Under the pieces are notes generated by a model. It did not search any database. It worked only from the letters and a program-made list of their open reading frames with translations, and was not told where the DNA came from. Positions 17,797-26,709 of a DNA stretch of 64,000 bases are shown here, piece after piece. A program made the position numbers and the translations under genes. Every line of letters starts with the position of its first letter. Within the stretch, counting starts at the first letter, position 1. Origin of the DNA: Bacillus kwashiorkori (GTDB taxonomy: Bacteria > Bacillota > Bacilli > Bacillales > Caldibacillaceae); NCBI RefSeq assembly GCF_001375515.1, contig NZ_CTDX01000002.1:1-64000 (forward strand), given 5' to 3'.

Positions 17797-19620
17797 ATGG
17801 AAGAAAAGAAAAATCCGAAAAAACCGTTAATATATTACTTAGGAATAGCAGTTGGAATTGTTTTATTATTAAATGCTTTTGTTTTTCCAGCCATTTTGAA
17901 AAATCAAGTGAAAGAAGTTGATTACGGTACGTTTTTACGTTATGTGGATCAAGGGAATGTAACAGAGGTAGAAGTTCAGGAAAACCAAATTATTTTTGTT
18001 GTTCGTAATAAAGGTGGCAAGGACCAGTATTATTTAACGGGAAGAATGGATGACCCAGAGCTTTCTAATCGGTTGTATAGTGCGGGAGTAAAGTTTACGA
18101 AAAATATCCCAAAAGAAAATTCACCATTAGTTAGTTTTCTTTTAACATGGATATTACCACTAATTATCTTTTTTGCTATTGCTCAATTTTTTGCTAGTCG
18201 GATTCAAAAGCGATTCGGCGGTGGTGGAAACGCAATGACTTTTGGAAAAAGCAATGCGAAAATTTATGTAGAAGCACAAACTGGAATTACTTTTAAAGAT
18301 GTTGCTGGACAAGATGAGGCAAAAGAGGCGTTGCAAGAAATTGTCGATTTTCTCCATAATCCGAAAAAATATAAAGAAATTGGTGCAAAAATTCCTAAAG
18401 GAGCATTATTAGTTGGACCACCAGGTACGGGAAAAACATTGTTAGCAAAAGCGGTTGCAGGGGAATCAAAGGTACCGTTTTTTTCTATATCAGGTTCTGA
18501 GTTTGTTGAGATGTTTGTTGGGATGGGTGCTGCACGTGTTCGGGATTTATTTAAACAGGCGCAAGAAAAAGCTCCTTGTATCGTGTTTATCGATGAAATA
18601 GATACGATTGGTAAAAGTCGAACGGGTGGTGGACCTATCAGTGGAAATGACGAGCGGGAACAAACATTGAACCAATTATTAACAGAGATGGATGGCTTTG
18701 ACCCTGATAAGGGGGTTGTAATTTTAGCAGCAACGAACCGTCCAGAAACATTAGACAAAGCGCTACTACGTCCTGGAAGATTTGATCGCCGTGTACCAGT
18801 GGAGTTACCTGATTTAAGGGGGCGTGAAGCAATTTTACATGTTCATGCAAAAAATGTGAAAATGGATCATGATGTTAACCTCCATACGATTGCAAGGGCA
18901 ACCCCTGGTGCGTCAGGTGCTGATCTTGCTAACATTATAAATGAGGCAGCGTTGCGGGCTGTTCGCTTAGGCAGGAAAGAAGTAAAACAAAGTGATTTAG
19001 AAGAATCGGTAGAAGTCGTAATTGCTGGTTACCAAAGGAAAAACGCCGTATTATCCATGAAGGATAAATTAACGATTGCTTACCATGAAATCGGGCATGC
19101 ATTAGTTGCAGCGAAACAAAGTAATTCGGCACCTGTTCATAAAATTACTATCATACCTAGAACATCTGGAGCACTTGGATATACGATGCAAGTAGAAGAG
19201 GGCGAGCAAGTGCTCATGTCAAAAGAACAGGCACTGGATAAAATCGCGGTACTCATGGGTGGTCGAGCAGCCGAGGAAATTATTTTTAATCGAATTACGT
19301 CTGGAGCTTCTAATGATATTGAACAAGCAACAAAATTAGCGAGAGCAATGGTTACAAGATTTGGAATGAGTGAGCGGTTCGATATGATGGCGTTAGAAAC
19401 AGTGAATAATCAATATCTTGGTGGCGACACCTCGTTAATCGTTTCATCGGAAACAGCTTCTATTATTGATGAGGAAGTGTTAAATATTATTAAATCTTGT
19501 CATGAGAAAGCAAAAACGATCTTAGCAGATAATAAAGAAAAACTTCACGAGTTAACAAAGTACTTAATGGAGAAAGAAACGATAACTGGCGAAGAGTTTT
19601 TACATGTACTAAATGGCTAA
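17797..19620 (+). CDS. ftsH: ATP-dependent zinc metalloprotease FtsH (paralogue)
   Basis: Membrane-anchored AAA+ protease, 607 residues. Two transmembrane segments (about 14-31 and 112-134) bracket the extracytoplasmic domain. Walker A GPPGTGKT (207-214), Walker B FIDEID (about 264-269), SRH region and an M41 zinc site HEIGH (430-434). FtsH degrades misfolded or regulatory membrane proteins. The main Bacillus ftsH follows tilS-hpt; this gene stands alone beside spore genes, so it is probably a second copy. Glycine-rich linker GGGG at 141-144. Preceded by GAGGAG. Confidence 0.9.
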   Translation: MEEKKNPKKPLIYYLGIAVGIVLLLNAFVFPAILKNQVKEVDYGTFLRYVDQGNVTEVEVQENQIIFVVRNKGGKDQYYLTGRMDDPELSNRLYSAGVKFTKNIPKENSPLVSFLLTWILPLIIFFAIAQFFASRIQKRFGGGGNAMTFGKSNAKIYVEAQTGITFKDVAGQDEAKEALQEIVDFLHNPKKYKEIGAKIPKGALLVGPPGTGKTLLAKAVAGESKVPFFSISGSEFVEMFVGMGAARVRDLFKQAQEKAPCIVFIDEIDTIGKSRTGGGPISGNDEREQTLNQLLTEMDGFDPDKGVVILAATNRPETLDKALLRPGRFDRRVPVELPDLRGREAILHVHAKNVKMDHDVNLHTIARATPGASGADLANIINEAALRAVRLGRKEVKQSDLEESVEVVIAGYQRKNAVLSMKDKLTIAYHEIGHALVAAKQSNSAPVHKITIIPRTSGALGYTMQVEEGEQVLMSKEQALDKIAVLMGGRAAEEIIFNRITSGASNDIEQATKLARAMVTRFGMSERFDMMALETVNNQYLGGDTSLIVSSETASIIDEEVLNIIKSCHEKAKTILADNKEKLHELTKYLMEKETITGEEFLHVLNG

Positions 19621-19676
19621 AAAGATGTTTAGCGTTGTGTAGGCTAAATTTATTGAGAGAGAAATGAGTTGAATAG

Positions 19677-19785
19677 AAAAAGGAACTTAAATGATAGAGT
19701 CCGCTGAAAAAGTATATGGAAAGATGAATCACCCATCTTTTAACTAACAGTTTTTCAGTGGTAAAGATTTTTAAGTTCCTTTTTT
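19677..19785 (+). terminator. Large branched terminator after ftsH
   Basis: Outer arms AAAAAGGAACTTAAA and TTTAAGTTCCTTTTTT enclose CGCTGAAAAA/TTTTTCAGTG and AAAGATG/CATCTTT inner stems, with T6 at the end. Confidence 0.8.
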
Positions 19786-19824
19786 CCGTTTTGTAAATTT
19801 TGTTTATGTAAGCACTTACAAAAA

Positions 19825-19950
19825 TTAGCTAGTTAATTTTGAACGATGATACTTGATTTTATACGATAACTTTTCCTTTATATTTTCATCTAAACAATCT
19901 TGATAAATAATAAAGTAGTAATTATGAAGAATTCGGTGAAGAAATTTCAT
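19825..19950 (-). CDS. Small protein, 41 residues
   Basis: MKFLHRILHNYYFIIYQ.. to ..RSKLTS, with a textbook AAGGAGG site eight bases before the ATG. The protein is basic with an amphipathic start; family not recognised. Coding status rests on the ribosome site. Confidence 0.5.
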   Translation of the reverse strand: MKFLHRILHNYYFIIYQDCLDENIKEKLSYKIKYHRSKLTS

Positions 19951-20110
19951 TTTGAAAACCTCCTTTTTTATATCCCACATAATCGGGCAGTAATCCACCT
20001 TCAAAATTTAAGTAAAACGCGGGATCAACTGCTAGTAAAAGCCTAACTGGGTTAAATAACAATCAGTGAGAATAAAGCAAGCAAAAAACTTAATGTCCTA
20101 TGAGAGCACT

Positions 20111-20135
20111 TGCACTAGTACGTCTTATACGTCGG
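20111..20135. repeat. Variant GTCCT-loop hairpin repeat
   Basis: TGCACTAGTACGTCTTATACGTCGG is a diverged copy of the repeats at 20698-20782; it keeps the TGCACTAGTACG start and the TACGTCGG end. Confidence 0.55.
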
Positions 20136-20697
20136 AAACCTCTTACTGATGGAAGTTTCACTTTATCAAACCGTACTGGAGGTAATTTAGTATTCGGTAA
20201 CTGGCTAGCTCCGTCATAGACATAAGCCCCTGTAGTTTTGCGTCCCCATCTTTCAATAGGTTTGCCCTTTCGTACGATTTTCATCATTATACAATAATGA
20301 TATGTTTGTTTGAAAGGAAATAGGATGGTTTCAGCGAAAAATAGTCCCTTTGGCATATTGGTATTTTGAACTTTTATGATAAATAGCCTTTTAGTCGGGT
20401 TTTGTAATGGGGCTAATCGTCACCGTCATTTCATGGAATGTGTTACAATTCACAAATGAACGAGGGGAAAATGAGAAACGATTTTCATTTTTTGTTGTTA
20501 ATTTCGTAAGTATCACTTTTAGGATAGGTTCTATGAACGGAAACGAGGAATGAAGTTTCCCTTCTGATTTTGTATAACTAGAGCTCTCTTTCTCATGTTT
20601 TGAAGTAAATAACATACGGGGATAAGAGCAAGAAAATCATGATTTTCACTATAAGTTGAAAAGTTGATGCAGGCGAAAGACAAAATCATCTTAAAAC

Positions 20698-20782
20698 GCC
20701 TGCACTAGTACGTCCTGTACGTCGGCAGGCTAAGAACACGACGTCCTGTCGTACCGCCTGCACTAGTACGTCCTGTACGTCG
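20698..20782. repeat. Cluster of three hairpins with a constant GTCCT loop
   Basis: Copies 1 and 3 share GCCTGCACTAGTACGTCCTG and go on TACGTCG (20698-20724 and 20756-20782). Copy 1 is closed by GCAGGC (20725-20730). The middle hairpin (20738-20752) is ACGAC-GTCCT-GTCGT. The loop is the same while the stem differs (GTAC/GTAC versus ACGAC/GTCGT). It lies between genes, with no T run. Confidence 0.7.
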
Positions 20783-20807
20783 CATTCAGGATATAATGAG
20801 GATGGTT

Positions 20808-20981
20808 TTAGTTATTATCCATTAATTCGGAGTCGCTACTTAATGCTTCTCTATTCGCATTAGGATCTACGATATTTCCGCCATAATCTGGAACATGACT
20901 GGCATTTTCTAAATGATATTGAGAGCCAGATCCTTGCTCATATTTATTTTTTGCTTGATTATTTTTATCTTTGTTTGTCAA
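20808..20981 (-). CDS. Small hydrophilic protein, 57 residues
   Basis: Polar protein rich in Asn, Lys and Ser with no membrane segment (TNKDKNNQAKNKYEQG at the start). The TTG start at 20981 has GGAGG eight bases upstream; the in-frame TTG at 21002 has none. Composition is like spore-associated small proteins, but no family is recognised. Confidence 0.5.
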   Translation of the reverse strand: MTNKDKNNQAKNKYEQGSGSQYHLENASHVPDYGGNIVDPNANREALSSDSELMDNN

Positions 20982-21255
20982 TGAATGGACCTCCAATTCC
21001 AATTTCTTGTACTATTTATTCTCATGTAATGTTTCCAAAGTAGAAGTAAATTATTCAGAGCTTTTTTAAGTAACGCTTATCTCATAACATACTGATGAGA
21101 GAGAATGGATTGGTGATTTGTGTATTGAGTGTAGGGAAAAGGGGAATTAAATATTTATCGGTGGTGAAATGAATTCAGTAAGTAGATAACAAGAAAAAAG
21201 CTTATTTGCCAGAAAAACGATAGGAAAAATAGTTTTCGTTATTTTTTTATAAAGA

Positions 21256-21284
21256 AGAAGGATGAAAAAAAATCCATCCTTCTT
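21256..21284. terminator. Hairpin between the reductase gene and spacer
   Basis: AGAAGGATG (21257-21265) pairs with CATCCTTCT (21275-21283). No clear T run follows on either strand, so termination is only likely for the minus-strand reductase. Confidence 0.4.
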
Positions 21285-21294
21285 AGTATAGGTA

Positions 21295-22119
21295 TTACCT
21301 AACATTAAATTCGCTAGGTTTTGGACCTTTTCTTTCATTTCGGTTTAGTTTGTTAATCGCATCCATTTCTACTGCAGATAGTTCAAAGTCAAAAACATTA
21401 AAATTTTCTTCAATTCTGGATGGCGTTACCGATTTTGGAATGACAATGGTGTCATTTTGTAAATGCCAGCGTAAAACAACTTGAGCGGTTGTTTTATTGT
21501 GTTTTTTTGCGATCGATTGAACAGTTTCATTTTTCAATACTTCTCCACCTTGTTGCAATGGACTCCACGCTTCCACAAAAATATCATGCTTGGCGCAAAA
21601 ATCTTTTAATTCATTTTGTGCTAAAAACGGATGACATTCTACTTGGTTTAAGACTGGTTTTATTTCACATTCATTTAATAACCGTTCTAAATGTTCTATT
21701 TCAAAATTACAAACACCGATTGCTTTAACACGACCATCTTTGTATAATTTTTCCATCGCTTTATATGTATCAACGTACTGGTCAAATTTTGGTGTTGGCC
21801 AATGGATGAGGTATAAATCAACATAGTCAAGACCGAGTCTTGATAGACTTTCCTCATAGGCGCGTAAAGTATTCTCATATCCTTGGTCACTATTCCAAAC
21901 TTTTGTCGTTATGAACAGTTCTTCTCTCGAAATCTCTGTTTCACGGATCGCTTTACCGACCCCTTCTTCATTTTGATAAATCATAGCAGTATCAATGGAA
22001 CGATAGCCAACTTCAAGTGCTTTTTTAACAGCAATAGTTGCTTGATCGTTTTCCACTTGCCAAACTCCGAACCCGAGTTGTGGCATTTTTAAGCCGTTAT
22101 TTAATGTGACAAAATCCAT
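21295..22119 (-). CDS. Aldo/keto reductase
   Basis: 274-residue NADPH-dependent (alpha/beta)8 reductase. Family signatures: GYRSIDTAMIYQNEEGVG (Asp and catalytic Tyr), the catalytic Lys in FITTKVW, the second pattern YVDLYLIHWP, and the NADPH-binding IPKSVTPSRIEEN. Close to Bacillus YvgN/YtbE-type glyoxal/methylglyoxal reductases, which detoxify reactive carbonyls. Start follows AAAGGAG. Monocistronic. Confidence 0.9.
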   Translation of the reverse strand: MDFVTLNNGLKMPQLGFGVWQVENDQATIAVKKALEVGYRSIDTAMIYQNEEGVGKAIRETEISREELFITTKVWNSDQGYENTLRAYEESLSRLGLDYVDLYLIHWPTPKFDQYVDTYKAMEKLYKDGRVKAIGVCNFEIEHLERLLNECEIKPVLNQVECHPFLAQNELKDFCAKHDIFVEAWSPLQQGGEVLKNETVQSIAKKHNKTTAQVVLRWHLQNDTIVIPKSVTPSRIEENFNVFDFELSAVEMDAINKLNRNERKGPKPSEFNVR

Positions 22120-22283
22120 CTTGTTGACACTCCTTTATATGAACGTTCCCTACTTAGCATAACAATGTGGGAAATTTTTATCAAATTTATCAAGGACTTA
22201 TCTATAAAAATTTTCTAATGCTATTTTTTTAAAGTGTTAAAGTATATATTGCAAATGACATTTAATTAGAAATTTATGGGAAA

Positions 22284-22358
22284 CGGGAAGTAGCTCGGTT
22301 TGGTAGAGCACCACGTTTCGGACGTGGGGGATCGCATGTTCGAATCCTGTTTTCCTGA
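22284..22358 (+). tRNA. Proline-type tRNA scaffold with UCG (Arg) anticodon
   Basis: Cloverleaf: acceptor CGGGAAG/TTTCCTG with discriminator A73, D-stem GCTC/GAGC, anticodon stem CCACG/CGTGG with loop TTTCGGA, and T-loop TTCGAAT. The anticodon reads TCG, which would decode the arginine codon CGA. The body (C1-G72, A73, CGGGAAGTAGCTC start, G37, CCTGT) is that of Bacillus tRNA-Pro. Odd points: G instead of A at position 14, a T52-C62 mismatch in the T-stem, one extra base in the variable loop, and no encoded CCA. It is isolated and has its own terminator. It could be a hybrid-identity tRNA or a decaying tRNA-Pro. Confidence 0.7.
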
Positions 22359-22371
22359 TAAAAAAAGTATT

Positions 22372-22405
22372 AAGCGATTCTTGAGAATAATAGAATCGCT
22401 TTTTT
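22372..22405 (+). terminator. Terminator of the tRNA gene
   Basis: AAGCGATTCT (22372-22381) pairs perfectly with AGAATCGCTT (22392-22401), followed by a T run, 13 bases after the tRNA. Confidence 0.9.
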
Positions 22406-22564
22406 GTGAAACAATATTCGCCCTTTTGTGTTTCACAGGAATTTCACCGGTAAATGACTACGGATTTTTACTGTTTTCGTGGGTGCAATAATTCATTTTA
22501 AATTAAAGGACCAATTAAAAAGATTGCTTTACATTTGATTTCATGCTGGATTTCCCTTTGTCTT

Positions 22565-22909
22565 TTAAGCAAAAGTTGTATGTTTTGTTTTCCACTTTTC
22601 TAATTTAATAAATACCCAAAATCCATAAATACCAAAAGTAATTACTGTAAAAAACCACCATTTTATCCAGTGGCCAAATAATCCGATGGCAGTTCCATTA
22701 AACTTCAATCTCTTACCATTAATTACGGTATGTTCAATTTTCCAACGATAAATCATTGTATAAGACCAAGGTAAGCAAATCCCAAGTGTAAAGACTGTTA
22801 CCAAGAAACCAAGGATTCTCCAACCAATATATTGGAGTAATCCTCCATCAAAATAAGACTCACCATCATTTGTTTTATTTCCGGTTAGTTCCATAGTTGG
22901 TTTATTCAT
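22565..22909 (-). CDS. DUF898-like small membrane protein
   Basis: 114 residues with two strong hydrophobic stretches (about 25-47 and 80-100) and the repeated pattern YIGWRILGFLVTVFTLGICLPW / WFFTVITFGIYGFWV, which resembles DUF898/YjgN-type proteins. Role unknown. Start at 22909 (MNKPTMELTG) follows AAAGGAG by 11 bases; the in-frame GTG at 22921 lies too close to that site. Confidence 0.6.
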   Translation of the reverse strand: MNKPTMELTGNKTNDGESYFDGGLLQYIGWRILGFLVTVFTLGICLPWSYTMIYRWKIEHTVINGKRLKFNGTAIGLFGHWIKWWFFTVITFGIYGFWVFIKLEKWKTKHTTFA

Positions 22910-23518
22910 TACATAACCCACTCCTTTAAATAATTATGTAACTAGGTATTTATACCTAGAATCACCAAAAAGCTATATAAATCTCTCCTACACATACCAA
23001 ATACCGTTTTCTCTTAAAATATTCTGCTATAGTTCCATTTTTATAAATTGTATATGTAACTCTGGCAGCTCTTATTAAATTGGCTACATATTTTTGTGTA
23101 AATTTCCAATTTTTTCTTCCCACCATTATTTTAGTCACTTTGCTAAGACAACCATTAAACTGACACCGAATCTCCTGTATTAATTTAATTATAATATTAG
23201 TAACAGAAACTTTAAAGATTATGTTCCAAAAATTTGCAGAATTAGACAGTAAAGCATAAATTGAAAGAATTTTTAAAAAGTCTTTCTAGTTATGCTTTCT
23301 CTTATAACGAAAGGGTAATAGGAAGATACTTATGTTAACGGAAACGATGAAGTTTTTCATATTTTATATCAGATGAATAGAAAAGCCGAATAAAAAGACA
23401 TTACAGCCTAAAAATAAAAGCTATGGCGAAAGGAATTATAGCAAAAGAGGTTGTGAAAAGGGTAAAATAAAGGTTCAGTGGATTCGTTGCTGACAATAAA
23501 TATTTGGAGGGAAGTAAT
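22910..23518. other. 600-base intergenic region, no gene seen
   Basis: AT-rich spacer between divergent genes. No ORF with a ribosome site, RNA fold or repeat was recognised apart from the promoters that must lie here. Confidence 0.5.
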
Positions 23519-24076
23519 TTGCTGGAAAACGGTTTAGTAATGGTTGTGATCATTCTTGTCATTAATATTGTTTATGTTTCGTTTTTTACAATTCGGATGA
23601 TATTAACTTTAAAAGGACAGCGATATTTAGCTGCATTTATTAGTATGATTGAAGTTGTAATTTATGTAATTGGGCTCGGTCTCGTTTTAGATAATTTAAA
23701 TGAAATACAAAACTTAATTGCCTATGCGGTAGGATATGGGATTGGAGTCATTTCAGGGACAAAGATTGAAGAAAAATTAGCACTGGGATACATCACGGTG
23801 AATGTAATTACGAAAGAATATGATGTTGATTTACCGAAACAGTTACGAGAAAAGGGATATGGAGTGACCAATTGGGCGGCGAATGGGTTAGAGGGGGAGC
23901 GAATGGCATTGCAAATTTTAACTCCGAGAAAATACGAATTGAAATTGTATCAAACGATTAAAGAATTAGATCCGAAAGCCTTTATCATTGCTTATGAGCC
24001 GAAAACCATTTACGGAGGATTTTGGGTTAAGTCTGTGAAAAAAGGAAATTTATTTCGATCCCATAAATCCTCCTAA
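23519..24076 (+). CDS. UPF0316/DUF2179 family membrane protein
   Basis: 185 residues: three hydrophobic segments in the first 80 residues, then a soluble DUF2179-type domain ([27 protein letters not shown], ..[10 protein letters not shown], ..[19 protein letters not shown]). Matches the YebE/UPF0316 family; function unknown. TTG start at 23519 with GGAGGGAAG upstream; the ORF's earlier TTG at 23504 overlaps that site and is unlikely. Monocistronic. Confidence 0.82.
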   Translation: MLENGLVMVVIILVINIVYVSFFTIRMILTLKGQRYLAAFISMIEVVIYVIGLGLVLDNLNEIQNLIAYAVGYGIGVISGTKIEEKLALGYITVNVITKEYDVDLPKQLREKGYGVTNWAANGLEGERMALQILTPRKYELKLYQTIKELDPKAFIIAYEPKTIYGGFWVKSVKKGNLFRSHKSS

Positions 24077-24157
24077 TATTTAACATTTTTGTAAAGAAAG
24101 TGATAAATTTTCACAGTATGCACAAAATTGCTATGACATGCTTAATTTTACGAAGCT

Positions 24158-24185
24158 ACCCTGAAAATAGCTGTATTTCCAGGGT
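24158..24185. repeat. CCCTGAAAATAGCTGTATTT palindromic repeat, copy 1
   Basis: ACCCTGAAAATA and TATTTCCAGGGT arms with a GCTG centre. It recurs at 29651-29670. It sits just after the UPF0316 gene but has no T run. Confidence 0.6.
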
Positions 24186-24229
24186 AATCTTTACTAAAGT
24201 TTCCCACTTTTGGTCTTCATTGTTCAAAA

Positions 24230-25015
24230 TCAAAATGAGTCTAGATTAAAAAAAGCTTGTGTATTATTAAATAGGAGTTCGTACGTTTCTAATAAATTCA
24301 ATCTTTTGATGCAGGCAATTTTTCTCATTGTTTGATGTATCATTTTAGGATGGGTCATTTTACTAGTGAAAATACCTACAAATGGCCACGGACCATCTGT
24401 TTCTACCATTAGTTGTTCAATTGGAAATTGCCTCACAAGCTTTTCTGTCCGTTCTTTATAGAAAATGTCTGGTGTAATTGAAACAAAATATCCATTTCTC
24501 GCCAACCGTTCAATGGACTTCTTATCTCCTTTATACCAGTGAAAATGAGCTTTTTTTATTGTGTGTTTTTCTAACAAGTCACAAACGATTGCAGTATGCT
24601 CATAAATAGCATGCAAAATAATTGGTTTATCCAGTTTCGCTGCCTGAACGATGAATGCTTCCAACAATTCCATGTATGGTTTCAAAGGAAGTTGTTTCTT
24701 TTCTTGTTTTACATAATAAGGAAGCCCAACTTCACCAACGGCAACGATTTGATCGTGTTTATTTTCCAATAACTGTAATAGATCACCCAATTCTTCCTCA
24801 GATGGTAAAGACTGTTCGGGGTGAAAACCGATCGCAGGTTTCACTTTATTATTATTTTCATATAACTTTAAATTTGCTAATGAAGATTGGTAGTTTTTAG
24901 ACACAGAAATCAAGGAGTTAATCGAATACTTATCCAAATCGTGTAAAATAACCTCCCTATCTTCAGTTTTGTACAAATCTAAATGAATATGTGCATCAAT
25001 AATTTGTTGATTCAA
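24230..25015 (-). CDS. TatD family hydrolase
   Basis: 261-residue metal-dependent hydrolase of the TatD/amidohydrolase fold. HxH metal site IDAHIHLD at the N-terminus, GFHPEQ, glutamate ligand in VAVGEVGLP, His in IILHAIYEH and AHFHWY, and terminal Asp in MVETDGPWP. TatD proteins are Mg-dependent 3'-5' exonucleases or related phosphodiesterases. This one is diverged from the core rRNA-cluster TatD (YabD), so its substrate is uncertain. Ribosome site GTGAGGTGTG. Confidence 0.82.
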   Translation of the reverse strand: MNQQIIDAHIHLDLYKTEDREVILHDLDKYSINSLISVSKNYQSSLANLKLYENNNKVKPAIGFHPEQSLPSEEELGDLLQLLENKHDQIVAVGEVGLPYYVKQEKKQLPLKPYMELLEAFIVQAAKLDKPIILHAIYEHTAIVCDLLEKHTIKKAHFHWYKGDKKSIERLARNGYFVSITPDIFYKERTEKLVRQFPIEQLMVETDGPWPFVGIFTSKMTHPKMIHQTMRKIACIKRLNLLETYELLFNNTQAFFNLDSF

Positions 25016-25576
25016 TTATTCACACCTCACGATACTTTATAACAAAAAGAAAAGTTTCCCGGGTAATAAATTGTCCATTCGGTAAAGAAAAAACTATTGT
25101 AATATAATTTCATTTGTTCAGTAGGAAGGTCGAAACTCCAATGAAAGGCTTGTATAGGAAGTAAGAACAACAGAAATATATTTCAATAATATTTTTGAGA
25201 AAATCTGAATTATATAGATGGAAATCCCCATTTCTTTACCCCAAGAGTTAGTAGCTGGCTAATGAGCGAAAGGCACGCTTTGTTCGATGGAGAAAGCTTC
25301 ATGTTTTTATTAAATATAGTAGTTATGTTATTTGATAATTAGTAATTAGTTGCTCTACAATGGAAAGGATAAATTTTCTCCAATTTTATTGCTTTTTACA
25401 AAAGTAAAGTAACCTTTTTAATAAGATTATACCTTATTATGTTGATTGCAAAAAGGTAGATAGGTTCCACTTAGTTGAGGAGATTTGTCAAGGGTTTGGA
25501 ATAATCATTTTTTGATGTGAACGAAAGAAAGAGGCAGTGAAAATAAGTGGACATACGAAGGAAAGAGGTTTAAAGG
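25016..25576. other. 560-base intergenic region, no gene seen
   Basis: Spacer between the divergent TatD-type gene and the C45 hydrolase gene. No convincing ORF, RNA or repeat was found. Confidence 0.5.
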
Positions 25577-26644
25577 ATGAGAGAAATATATAGTGATATT
25601 ATCCAATTTCGCGGTTCCTATTTTGATTTTGGTTTTATGCAAGGTGAACGTTTAAAGAACTCTCTGACAATCATTAATCGAGAGAAACAATGGAAAACAA
25701 GAAAACCGCGTTTTTCAATAAATGTGGAAGAAACGAAACAAATGATAACTCGTTTTGCACCTAGTATTTGGGAAGAATTATTAGGTCTTCAAGAGGCATT
25801 AAAATGGTCGCTGGAAAAAGTTTTACAAGAATTTGGCGGTTATCGAGTGAATTATTACAGATCTGGATGTTCCATTTTTACGGGAAAAAATTTTTTAATA
25901 AGAAATTATGATTACCATCCGAAAACGTATGAAGGGAGATATACGATATTTCAGCCGACAGATGGGAAGGGATATGCAATTATTGGACCTAGCCAAAGGA
26001 TTACAGGAAGAATGGATGGCTTAAATGAAAAAGGGTTAGCGATGGGGTATAACTTTATGAATCGGAAGCAACCAGAAGATGGTTTCGTTTGCTTTATGAT
26101 TGGGAGAATGATATTGCAGTCTTGTGCAAATGTAGAAGAAGCAGTGGAAATGTTGCGAGAAATCCCTCATCGGCATTCCTTTAGTTATATTATTTATGAT
26201 AAGAGCGGTAGAACGTATATTGTGGAAACTTCTCCAAGGCGAGTGGAAGTTCGACAATCGAATATTTGCACGAACCACTTTGAAATTATGACAGAGGAAA
26301 ATCGCCATCATTTAGTCGATTCTATGCGAAGGATGGAAATAATTGAACATAATAGTTCCGAGATGATCGATGGTTATGAAGCGTTCCGTTTATTTAATGA
26401 TGCGGATAAAGGGGTATTTTCGAAGTTATATAGTAGTTGGGCTGGCACAATCCATACTTCTGTATATTTTCCACAGGAAATGAAGGTATGGTTTGCATTA
26501 GGTCATAATCAAGAACCTACCGAAATAAATTTTGCCCAATGGTTAGCAGGGGAGGATTTGAATCAGCAACGAATTTTTGGAACAGTTGAGACAGATGTAC
26601 CGTTTTTATATTTGGATGAAGGGGCAGATTGGGTGAAACGGTGA
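25577..26644 (+). CDS. C45-family autoproteolytic acyltransferase/hydrolase
   Basis: 355 residues, Ntn-hydrolase fold of the acyl-CoA:6-aminopenicillanate acyltransferase/linear amide hydrolase group. The predicted nucleophile is the Cys of SGCSIF (about residue 97), exposed by self-cleavage, followed by FLIRNYDYHP, MDGLNEKGLAMGYNF and a YIVETSPRRVEV strand pair. These enzymes cleave amide bonds of acylated amino acids or peptides. No signal peptide. Ribosome site AAAGAGGTTTAAAGG. Substrate unknown. Confidence 0.8.
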   Translation: MREIYSDIIQFRGSYFDFGFMQGERLKNSLTIINREKQWKTRKPRFSINVEETKQMITRFAPSIWEELLGLQEALKWSLEKVLQEFGGYRVNYYRSGCSIFTGKNFLIRNYDYHPKTYEGRYTIFQPTDGKGYAIIGPSQRITGRMDGLNEKGLAMGYNFMNRKQPEDGFVCFMIGRMILQSCANVEEAVEMLREIPHRHSFSYIIYDKSGRTYIVETSPRRVEVRQSNICTNHFEIMTEENRHHLVDSMRRMEIIEHNSSEMIDGYEAFRLFNDADKGVFSKLYSSWAGTIHTSVYFPQEMKVWFALGHNQEPTEINFAQWLAGEDLNQQRIFGTVETDVPFLYLDEGADWVKR

Positions 26645-26671
26645 TTTTTTGTAAGAAATTTTTGAATTGTT

Positions 26672-26684
26672 GGGGACAGTCCCC
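26672..26684. repeat. GGGGACAGTCCCC palindrome, copy 1
   Basis: Lies between the C45 gene and the RluA-type gene; the longer context AATTGTTGGGGACAGTCCCC matches the inverted copy at 27408-27421. Confidence 0.75.
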
Positions 26685-26709
26685 CGTATAAGGAAGGAGT
26701 TTGTGGCGA

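Noticed and set aside
20090-20356. 88-residue minus-strand ORF
   Set aside because: No ribosome site at any start and its 3' end is made of the hairpin repeat; composition is odd. Not counted as a gene.
20391-20615. 74-residue minus-strand ORF
   Set aside because: No ribosome site, no recognisable domain, and low-complexity spacer composition.
20698-20782. CRISPR-like array
   Set aside because: Only two true repeat copies, no regular spacers and no cas genes; hairpins fit better.
22300-22491. 63-residue ORF across the tRNA
   Set aside because: Covers the tRNA and its terminator; no start signal.
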